This document shows, piece by piece, positions 35,114 to 41,608 of a stretch of 64,000 nt of DNA (positions are counted from its first letter, which is position 1; each line of letters starts with the position of its first letter). Source of the stretch: Streptomyces silaceus. Its GTDB lineage: Bacteria > Actinomycetota > Actinomycetes > Streptomycetales > Streptomycetaceae. Under the pieces are notes generated by a model, which did not search any database, had not been told where the DNA came from, and was given only the letters and a program-made list of their open reading frames with translations. Both the position numbers and the translations under genes were made by a program. The stretch lies in assembly GCF_001419745.1 (NCBI RefSeq), contig NZ_LIRJ01000034.1, forward strand, positions 62,001 through 126,000, written 5' to 3'.

Positions 35114-36371
35114 AGGTGTCCGCCGTGGTGGGCAGGGGCTGGGGCGGGCACAGTCCCACGTACTGGCCGCTGGGGCGCATGCGCAGCGGCCGTTCCTCGT
35201 ACTCCTCCAGGGCGTGGGCGATCCAGCCCGCCGTGCGGGCCACGGCGAAGATCGTCTCGCCGGCCTCCGCGGGCATCCCGGAGGAGGCGGTGAGGACGGC
35301 GAGGGCGAGGTCGACGTTGGCGTGCAGGTCCGTGTGGCGGGCGGTCGTGGCCACCACGTCGCAGGCCGCGGCGAGGGCGGGCCCGGCCTTCGGGATCACT
35401 TCCAGGAGGCCGAACAGGGTCTGTGCGCGCGGGTCCTCGCCCGGGTAGAGGCGGTGGCCGAGGCCTGGGACGCGGCGGCCCGCGCGGAGCTCGTCGGCCA
35501 CCACGGGGGTGGCGCTGCCCCGGTCGAGCACGTCGAGGAGCATGCGGTGGGCGAGGGCGCTGGCCGCTCCGTGCAGCGGGCCCTCCAGGACGCCGAGCCC
35601 CGCCGACACCGCGGCGTAGGGATGGGAGCGCGCCGACGCGGCGACCCGTACGGCGAGCGTCGACGCGGCGAGGTCGTGGTCGACGAGGAGTGCGAGGGCC
35701 GTGTCCAGCGCGCGCAGCGAGGCCTCGTCGGGTTCCCTGCCGGTGAGCCGGGCCCACAGGCGGCGGGCCAGCGGGCCCTCGTCCCGGTGGCCGCGCAGGA
35801 CCGGCGGAAGCGCGGTGACGAGTGTGGGGATCAGTGTGCGCGCGGTGCCGATGACCGCCTCTTCGGAGAGGTCGAAGCGGAGCGGGTCGGCGGTCGCGGC
35901 GGAGATGGCCGCGACGCGCAGCCGGTCGGTCGGGCCGCTGTGCTCGGGCAGCGCGCCGACGGCGCGGCGGGCCGCGGAGACGGTCTCCTTGGGGGCGGTG
36001 AAGGCGACGCCGGGGCGCAGGACGCCGGTCCACAGCCACTCGGCGACCTCTTCGTAGGAGTGCGCCAGGGCGAGTTCCGCCGCGTCGACCCCGCGGTAGT
36101 AGTAGCGGTCCTTGTCGATGAGCGTGATGCGGGTGCGTACGGAGAGTTCGTCGGCCGATGTCGACGCGGCGGGCTCCCGCCGGTTCCTGCGGGCCAGCGC
36201 CTCGACCTCCTTCGCGTCGAACGTGCTGCCCCGTGACCCCGGGCCGCGGCGGCTGCTGAGCTGGCCGCGGCTCACGTACGCGTACACGGTCTCGGGCTTC
36301 ACGCCGAGCAGCTCGGCGGCTTCCTTAGTGCTCAGCCGTCGGCCGTCGTGCGTGGTTCCTTGCTCCGTCAT
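35100..36371 (-). CDS. Citrate synthase family protein with N-terminal MerR-like helix-turn-helix
   Basis: ATG 36371 gives 423 residues; a GTG three codons earlier is possible. Residues about 12-60 form a helix-turn-helix (LSTKEAAELLGVKPETVYAYVSRGQ) like the excisionase/MerR class. Residues about 80-415 are citrate synthase. The catalytic residues appear intact: His in DHDLAASTL, His in GPLHGAAS, His in GLGHRLYPGEDPR and Asp in HANVDLALA. It could condense oxaloacetate, or another oxo-acid, with acetyl- or propionyl-CoA. The fused DNA-binding domain and the divergent second citrate synthase suggest self-regulation. That is inference. Confidence 0.88.
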   Translation of the reverse strand: MTEQGTTHDGRRLSTKEAAELLGVKPETVYAYVSRGQLSSRRGPGSRGSTFDAKEVEALARRNRREPAASTSADELSVRTRITLIDKDRYYYRGVDAAELALAHSYEEVAEWLWTGVLRPGVAFTAPKETVSAARRAVGALPEHSGPTDRLRVAAISAATADPLRFDLSEEAVIGTARTLIPTLVTALPPVLRGHRDEGPLARRLWARLTGREPDEASLRALDTALALLVDHDLAASTLAVRVAASARSHPYAAVSAGLGVLEGPLHGAASALAHRMLLDVLDRGSATPVVADELRAGRRVPGLGHRLYPGEDPRAQTLFGLLEVIPKAGPALAAACDVVATTARHTDLHANVDLALAVLTASSGMPAEAGETIFAVARTAGWIAHALEEYEERPLRMRPSGQYVGLCPPQPLPTTADTSHEA

Positions 36372-36412
36372 GGGCGCCACCGTATCCGCATCGCGATGAG
36401 TGGATCGTCATG

Positions 36413-36446
36413 TTGATTCAATCAATATTGACAGAGCTTCAGTCAA
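36413..36446. promoter_or_regulatory. Divergent citrate synthase promoter/operator region
   Basis: An AT-rich patch in the 120-base gap between the two divergent citrate synthases. It holds the perfect palindrome TTGATT-C-AATCAA (36413-36425) and an interrupted repeat TTGAC...GTCAA (36428-36446). TTGAC at 36428 could also be a -35 for the rightward gene. It is a plausible binding site for the HTH domain of the leftward product. Confidence 0.55.
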
Positions 36447-36491
36447 GCATGGACAGTCGAATCAAGTCCAGGGAGGAAGTCGAGGAAGAAC

Positions 36492-37682
36492 ATGCCGATC
36501 AATGGCTCCGCCGCCACCCCCACCGAGCCCGTCCAGGTCCCACGAGGACTCGCGGGCGTCGTCGTCACCGAGACCGAACTCGGCGACGTCCGGGGATACG
36601 AGGGCTTCTACCACTACCGCCAGTACTCGGCCGTCGAGCTCGCCCAGAGCCGCAGCTTCGAGGACGTATGGCATCTGATGTTCCACGGCGGGCTGCCGGA
36701 CGCCGGGCGGAGCGCCGCCTTCGCCGCGCGGTCCGCGCGGCTGCGGCATCTGCCCGACGAGGTGCGCGACGCGCTGCCCGCCATCGCGCGCGCCAGTGTG
36801 CTGTCGGGGCCGCTCTCCGGGCTGCGCACGGCCCTGTCGCTCTTCGGGGCGTCGAAGGGCTTCCGTCCGGTGTACGACATCGACGACGACCGGCGCCGCG
36901 AGGACGCGCTCGCCGCGTCCGCCGTGGTGCCGACGCTGCTCACCGCGCTGTACCGGCTCGGCCAGGGCCTCGACCCCGTCGAGCCGCGCGACGACCTGTC
37001 GTACGCCGCCAACTACCTGTACATGTTGACCGGTTCGGAGCCGGACGCCGCGCGTGCGCGGGCGATCGAGCAGTACTTGATCTCGACCATTGACCACGGG
37101 TTCAACGCGTCAACGTTCACTGCGCGGGTCATCACCTCGACGGGCGCGGACGTGGCGGGCTGTCTGGTGGGTGCGGTCGGCGCGCTGTCGGGTCCGCTGC
37201 ACGGCGGGGCGCCGAGCCGGGCCCTGGACACGCTCGACGCGATCGGTACGCCCGAGCGCATCGACGGCTGGATCCGGGAGCGCGTCCTGGCGGGCGACCG
37301 CATCATGGGCTTCGGGCACCCCGTCTACCGCACCGAGGACCCGCGGTCGCGCATGCTGCGGGACATCGCCCGGCGGTTCGGCGGCGACATGGTGGAGTTC
37401 GCGGTCGAGGTCGAGGGGCGCGTCGAGGCGATCCTGGCGGAGCTGAAGCCGGGGCGGGAGCTGCACACGAACGTGGAGTTCTACGCCGGCGTGGTCATGG
37501 AGCTGTGCGGTCTGCCGCGCGAGATGTTCACGCCGACGTTCGCCTCGGCGCGGGTGGTCGGCTGGAGCGCCAACATCCTGGAACAGGCGCGGGATTCGAA
37601 GATCATTCGTCCGGCGGCGCGGTACGTGGGGGCGGCGGCGCCGGTTCCGGTACCGCCTGGGGCGGTGTCGCAAGAGGTCTGA
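36492..37682 (+). CDS. Citrate synthase
   Basis: 396 residues from ATG 36492, with GGAGGAAG and GAGGAAG upstream. The substrate-binding histidines are present: His202 in IDHGFNAST, His237 in GPLHGGAPS and His276 in GFGHPVYRTEDPR. The usual catalytic aspartate of the NVDFYSG motif is replaced by glutamate here (NVEFYAG, Glu329), which could lower activity or change specificity. It is divergent from the HTH-containing citrate synthase. The role is TCA-cycle or methylcitrate-cycle entry. The gene ends in a tandem repeat and a hairpin terminator. Confidence 0.9.
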   Translation: MPINGSAATPTEPVQVPRGLAGVVVTETELGDVRGYEGFYHYRQYSAVELAQSRSFEDVWHLMFHGGLPDAGRSAAFAARSARLRHLPDEVRDALPAIARASVLSGPLSGLRTALSLFGASKGFRPVYDIDDDRRREDALAASAVVPTLLTALYRLGQGLDPVEPRDDLSYAANYLYMLTGSEPDAARARAIEQYLISTIDHGFNASTFTARVITSTGADVAGCLVGAVGALSGPLHGGAPSRALDTLDAIGTPERIDGWIRERVLAGDRIMGFGHPVYRTEDPRSRMLRDIARRFGGDMVEFAVEVEGRVEAILAELKPGRELHTNVEFYAGVVMELCGLPREMFTPTFASARVVGWSANILEQARDSKIIRPAARYVGAAAPVPVPPGAVSQEV

Positions 37683-37790
37683 CGGCCTGCGGGGGGGGGA
37701 GAGAGAGAGAGCCGACAGCCTGCGGGACAGGTCTGACGCCAGGCGGGAGAGGTCTGACGGCAGGCAGGCGAGGTTCGAACAGCGGGCGGG
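37673..37790. repeat. Degenerate ~20-22 bp tandem repeat starting in the citrate synthase stop region
   Basis: Four to five diverged copies of AGAGGTCTGACGGC(C/A)(T/G)GCGGG. The first copy includes the stop codon at 37680-37682. It is interrupted by a (GA)n run at 37700-37710. Confidence 0.65.
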
Positions 37791-37818
37791 CCTGGCCCCT
37801 CGTGAGGTGGCCAGGCCC
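37788..37818 (+). terminator. Citrate synthase terminator
   Basis: GGGCCTGGCC/GGCCAGGCCC arms with an inner CCTC/GAGG stem and a one-base bulge, 105 bases after the stop codon. Confidence 0.7.
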
Positions 37819-37888
37819 TGGTGGTGGATATGTCGAGCTCCAGATCGCCCGCGCGAGGCGGCGTGCTTGCCGGAGGGTGACTCATCGG

Positions 37889-38134
37889 TCAGACATCAGG
37901 GATGTCGATCTTGGCGCGAAGTAGCGTCTCGCGGGTGATGACCACGATCCGTTCTTCACTCGAACGCCCGGCGTCGGACGGGAGCTTGCTGTCAAGTGCG
38001 GCTGTCCTGTCGGCTCCGATGACAGCGAAAGAGCCATCACTGAGCTCAAAGATGTCGGGGCACGTATTGCCGTCGAGGCTGCCGCGCTGACGAGGGGAGG
38101 CGCCGATGCGGCGGGTGATGTCTGGTGTCGTCAC
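37889..38134 (-). CDS. Small conserved protein of unknown function, cassette copy 2
   Basis: GTG 38134 gives 81 residues; an earlier GTG at 38239 would give 116, and no start has a strong ribosome site. It is a close paralogue of the product encoded on the same strand at 39414-39079. Shared blocks are RRIGASPRQRGSL, CPDIFELSDGSFAVIG, LPSDA, and a C-terminal ERIVV(I/V)TRETL(L/I)RAK(I/A)DIPD. It has no membrane segment, one cysteine, and is probably a small alpha/beta protein. It lies directly after a DUF6082 gene, as does its paralogue. I recognise this as a recurring Streptomyces small-protein family without known function. Confidence 0.7.
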   Translation of the reverse strand: MTTPDITRRIGASPRQRGSLDGNTCPDIFELSDGSFAVIGADRTAALDSKLPSDAGRSSEERIVVITRETLLRAKIDIPDV

Positions 38135-38268
38135 GAGCGGTAGGTTCCCATCTGTCGAGGGCGCGATTTCGCCAATATCACCCAAGAGGACAGGCGAGAA
38201 TGAGCCAACCTGCGCTCTGATGTGCCGACAGGCGGGCACGTCTGCGGGCCGTCGCCGGAGGAAGGCCC

Positions 38269-38973
38269 TCAGGAGGCGCCGGGCGGCGCGGCCGGAGGGG
38301 GCGCGGCCGGGCGAGGCGCGGCCGGAGGAGGCGGGGTCGGCTCCACGAAGTACGCGGTGGACGGCACGGGCGGCCCCGTGGACACGGCGGCGGCGTACGC
38401 CTCGTCGGCGATCCGCACGAAACGGCAGAGCCGGCGGTCGGCGCCCGACTCCGTGAGCCGGTGCCAGGACGGTGCGCTGTTCGCCCAGTAGGCGCGGCCG
38501 ACCTCGCCGCGGAAGTAGTCCAGCAGCGTGGACCGGATCGTGGGCTCGTCGCACAGGTTCAGCTTGAAGTCGGTGCTCCACATGCTGACGATCAGGTTGC
38601 TCACGAGGAGCTGGCGCCAACGCTCCTGTGTGACCGGCGTGTTGGGCGGCTCCCAGCAGACCAGGAACGCGGGGTCGTTCAAGGTGAGCAGGGTGAGCTC
38701 GCGGTGCGCGGACCGGTGGGCCTCTTCGTGCTGTATGCGGGTCTGTCGCGCTTGGTGCGCGATGGAGAGCACGATGCCCACCAGGGCGGCGGCGGAGAAG
38801 ATCGCGGACAGGGCGCCGTACGTCTGGCTGATGTCGCTGAGGCGGTTCCAGTCCATCCCGTGCGGCGCGAGGCCGTCGAGAAGGAAGGGAGTCGCGGAGA
38901 TGGCGGCGAGCGAGGCCAGGGCCGCGCCGCTCCATATCGCCGCGCCGCGGGACCTGCTGCTGGGTGGTGTCAC
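38269..38973 (-). CDS. DUF6082-type membrane protein, cassette copy 2
   Basis: 234 residues from GTG 38973, with GGAGGA upstream. Two membrane helices at about residues 12-30 and 52-70 are followed by a cytosolic domain with a DPAFLVCWEP motif, LVSNLIVSMWS and LLDYFRGEVGRAYWANS. The C-terminus is a Pro/Ala tail. The cytosolic domain aligns by eye with the product at 40081-39521 (EDPALAAVL, LFANALYTNALL, LRGTLQNPIFREYWEA). The function of DUF6082 is unknown. The gene is paired with a small paralogous protein immediately downstream. Confidence 0.75.
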   Translation of the reverse strand: MTPPSSRSRGAAIWSGAALASLAAISATPFLLDGLAPHGMDWNRLSDISQTYGALSAIFSAAALVGIVLSIAHQARQTRIQHEEAHRSAHRELTLLTLNDPAFLVCWEPPNTPVTQERWRQLLVSNLIVSMWSTDFKLNLCDEPTIRSTLLDYFRGEVGRAYWANSAPSWHRLTESGADRRLCRFVRIADEAYAAAVSTGPPVPSTAYFVEPTPPPPAAPRPAAPPPAAPPGAS

Positions 38974-39033
38974 GGTGTGCCTCCTCCGGCCACGCCATGG
39001 GCGTAGCCGCCCTGTTCGTCGCTGGAAGGCGCA

Positions 39034-39062
39034 CTGCGGTACGGACGGCGTCCGTACCGCAG
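39034..39062. terminator. Hairpin between the two DUF6082 cassettes
   Basis: Perfect 13-base arms CTGCGGTACGGAC/GTCCGTACCGCAG with a 3-base loop, 16 bases after the stop of the first small-protein gene on the minus strand. It could end or attenuate transcription between the cassette copies. Confidence 0.7.
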
Positions 39063-39078
39063 AACGGTCACTGCATTG

Positions 39079-39414
39079 CTAGCTGTCGGGAATGTCGGCC
39101 TTGGCCCGGATCAACGTTTCTCGGGTGACGACGACGATGCGTTCGTAGTCGGCTCGTGCGGCGTCGGACGGCAGCTCTGGTTCCAGCAGCTCGGTCTGAT
39201 CTGTGCCGATGACGGCGAAGCTGCCGTCGGACAACTCGAAGACGTCGGGGCAGTTCTGCCCGGAGAGGCTGCCCCGTTGACGGGGGGACGCACCGATGCG
39301 GCGCACGATCTTCAAAGGGATCCCGGTCCTGTGAATGCAGCGGATGGGTCGGCGGAAGGGTACTGGTGACGTGAGGGGATATTCCGCTGATGCAGCGACA
39401 AAAGTCGGATTCAC
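39079..39414 (-). CDS. Small conserved protein of unknown function, cassette copy 1
   Basis: 111 residues if GTG 39414 is used. The conserved core (RRIGASPRQRGSL to the C-terminal DIPDS) is only about the last 80 residues, so a shorter start such as a TTG near 39324 is possible. It is the paralogue of the product at 38134-37889: identical at most positions of CPD(V/I)FELSDGSFAVIG and ERIVVVTRETLIRAK. It follows the upstream DUF6082 gene by 106 bases and ends at a strong hairpin. Function is unknown. Confidence 0.65.
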   Translation of the reverse strand: MNPTFVAASAEYPLTSPVPFRRPIRCIHRTGIPLKIVRRIGASPRQRGSLSGQNCPDVFELSDGSFAVIGTDQTELLEPELPSDAARADYERIVVVTRETLIRAKADIPDS

Positions 39415-39520
39415 AGGAGAACTACATCCACTCGTGATGCCTCGGCTCCGCCTGTGACGTCTCGGCCCCGCGCACCGGCCCGGCCGGCTGTTCCGTCGTA
39501 CCGGGCGATGACCTCGTCCG

Positions 39521-40081
39521 TCATTCCGGTGGCGTGCCTACGACCCACCATTCCTCTGTGTCGGCCTCGTCCAGGTCGTGGACCAACTCGTCGACCATCC
39601 TGCCTATTCGGGCCTCGACGGAGTCCTCTCCGAGGCTTGCCCGGGCAGGCCTCGTGGCCTCCCAGTACTCGCGGAAGATGGGGTTCTGGAGTGTCCCGCG
39701 CAGGTGGCCGAAGAGCTCCGCCCGGCTGACGTTGCCGATGCGGTAGGCCAGCAGGGCGTTGGTGTAGAGGGCGTTGGCGAAGAGGAACTGGCGGTGCTTC
39801 GCGGGCGGGACGGAACCCTCGTAGGTGTCGAGCACGGCGGCCAGCGCGGGATCCTCCATCGCCTTGCTCAACAGTTCCCACTGGAGGCGCTGCTGGTTGG
39901 CGAGGTCGATGTGCCGCTGCTGTTCGCTCCGGTCCGTCTGCTCGTATCGGTAGATCCGCAGCCGCAACTTCTTGAGCTGGTGTTGCTGGTTGATGAGGGC
40001 ACCGACGGTGCCCACGGTCAAGGCCAGGCCCGCCGCCGCGGCAGGGCCCACCCCCCGTGTCCAACAGTTCTGTGTGGCCAT
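39521..40081 (-). CDS. DUF6082-type membrane protein, cassette copy 1
   Basis: ATG 40081 is preceded by a GGGGG site and gives 186 residues; the longer open frame up to 40246 looks non-coding. One membrane helix (about residues 13-32, AAAAGLALTVGTVGALI) is followed by a Gln/Arg-rich helical segment, then the DUF6082 core. The C-terminus is acidic (DELVHDLDEADTEEWW). The family is frequent and often multi-copy in Streptomyces, and its role is not known. Together with the next gene it forms cassette copy 1. Confidence 0.75.
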   Translation of the reverse strand: MATQNCWTRGVGPAAAAGLALTVGTVGALINQQHQLKKLRLRIYRYEQTDRSEQQRHIDLANQQRLQWELLSKAMEDPALAAVLDTYEGSVPPAKHRQFLFANALYTNALLAYRIGNVSRAELFGHLRGTLQNPIFREYWEATRPARASLGEDSVEARIGRMVDELVHDLDEADTEEWWVVGTPPE

Positions 40082-40397
40082 GTCAACCCCCGAATCGGCG
40101 ACCGTCCGCCGGTCGTCGGGCGCGGGTCGACAGGGAGCGGACCGGCGAGCGGTGGGCGGTGCGCTTGCCGCCTCCCAGGGTGCCGAGCGGCTCTGATCGG
40201 CGGGGGAGGCGGAGAGGAGGCGCACGGAAGGAAGCGGCGGTCGCACATCCCGGCGCCGTGCCAGATGTGTGCCCCGCGAGCGCCGCTAACAATCGTTCAC
40301 TTCGTGGCCCGACTACGCACACCTATCCTGGGGCGGTCTTCCATCGTCGTACGGGATCCGCCCGGTTTCCGTACGAATGTCGGCACGAGAGGTCCAC
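40082..40397. other. Intergenic region between cassette and CobW gene
   Basis: 316 bases without a gene, separating divergent genes. A possible rightward -10 TATCCT lies at 40324-40329 with a weak -35. No clear operator or Zur-type palindrome was seen. Confidence 0.4.
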
Positions 40398-41603
40398 GTG
40401 AACAAGCAGCAGATCCCGGTCGTCGTCCTCGCCGGCTTCCTGGGTTCTGGCAAGACGACCCTGCTCAACCATCTGCTGCACCGCAGCGGCGGCACCCGGA
40501 TCGGTGCGATCGTCAACGACTTCGGGTCCATCGAGATCGACGCCATGTCGGTCGCGGGGCAGCTCGGCGACTCGACCGTCTCCCTGGGCAACGGCTGTCT
40601 CTGCTGTGCCGTGGACGCGAGCGAACTCGACGAGTACCTGGAGCGGCTCGCCCGGCCCGCCGCCGGGATCGACGTCATCGTCATCGAGGCGAGCGGGCTC
40701 GCCGAGCCGCAGGAGCTCGTGAAGATGCTGCTCGCCAGCGAGAACGCGCACATCGTCTACGGAGGGCTCGTCGAGGTCGTCGACGCCGCCGAGTTCGACA
40801 CCACCAGGGAGCGGCACCCCGAGCTGGACCGGCATCTGGGCATCGCCGATCTCGTCGTGGTCAACAAGGCCGACCGGGTGGCCCCGGCGGAGTACGAGCG
40901 GGTTCTCGGGGTGGTCGCCGGGCTGACGGACCGGGCGGCCGTGGTGCCCGCCTCGTACGGGCGCGTGGACGTGGAGATGATCCTCGACCGCAAGCCCGTG
41001 GGGGAGCGGATCGGGCAGTTGTCGTTCGAGGACCTGCGTGAGGACGGTGGCGCGGGTGAGGGGGAGGACGAGGACGGTGGGAGCGGCCGCGGCTCTTGCG
41101 ATCACCCGCACTGCGAGGGCAGCCACGACGCGCACTCCGAAGGCAGCCACGGACACCCGCACTCCGGAGGTGGCCACGGCCACCTGCACTCCGCCTACGA
41201 AAGCCTCTCCTTCACCTCCGAAGCGCCCCTGGGCCCCCGCCCCTTGATGGCCTTCCTGGACAGCAGGCCCGAGGGGCTCTACCGCATCAAGGGGTACGTC
41301 GACTTCGGCCCGGCCGACCCGAAGAACCGGTACGAGGTGCACGCCGTCGGGCGGTTCCTGCGCTTCTATCCGGAGCCCTGGGGTCCGGGCGAGCCGCGGC
41401 TGACGCAGCTCGTGCTCATCGGGGCGGGCATCGACGTACCCGCCCTGGAGAAGGGGCTCCAGGCCTGTCGTGAGAACGCCCCACAGGCCGATGAGCACGG
41501 CATGTGGGGCGTCCTGCGGTACGTCCAGGAGGTCCAGGAGGTCCAGGAGGTCCAGGAGGTCCAGGAGGTCCAAGAACTCCAGGACCTTCAGCCGGAGGAC
41601 TGA
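40398..41603 (+). CDS. CobW/G3E-family GTPase (metal chaperone type)
   Basis: GTG 40398 follows GAGAGG and gives 401 residues; an ATG at 40377 is an alternative. The P-loop is GFLGSGKTT, the zinc-binding CLCC lies at about residues 68-71, and the guanine-specificity motif is NKAD. A His-rich stretch (about residues 235-260, with HPH, HSEGSHGH and HGHLH) is a likely metal-binding loop. The CobW C-terminal domain follows. The protein ends with a run of Val-Gln-Glu repeats. The family delivers zinc, cobalt or other metals to target enzymes. Its 3' end is only five bases from the convergent parC stop. Confidence 0.9.
   Translation: MNKQQIPVVVLAGFLGSGKTTLLNHLLHRSGGTRIGAIVNDFGSIEIDAMSVAGQLGDSTVSLGNGCLCCAVDASELDEYLERLARPAAGIDVIVIEASGLAEPQELVKMLLASENAHIVYGGLVEVVDAAEFDTTRERHPELDRHLGIADLVVVNKADRVAPAEYERVLGVVAGLTDRAAVVPASYGRVDVEMILDRKPVGERIGQLSFEDLREDGGAGEGEDEDGGSGRGSCDHPHCEGSHDAHSEGSHGHPHSGGGHGHLHSAYESLSFTSEAPLGPRPLMAFLDSRPEGLYRIKGYVDFGPADPKNRYEVHAVGRFLRFYPEPWGPGEPRLTQLVLIGAGIDVPALEKGLQACRENAPQADEHGMWGVLRYVQEVQEVQEVQEVQEVQELQDLQPED
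41523..41585 (+). repeat. 9-bp tandem repeat coding Val-Gln-Glu
   Basis: Five perfect GTCCAGGAG units followed by two to three degenerate ones, at the extreme 3' end of the CobW gene. It adds a charged helical tail of variable-length type. Confidence 0.9.
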
Positions 41604-41608
41604 GCCGG

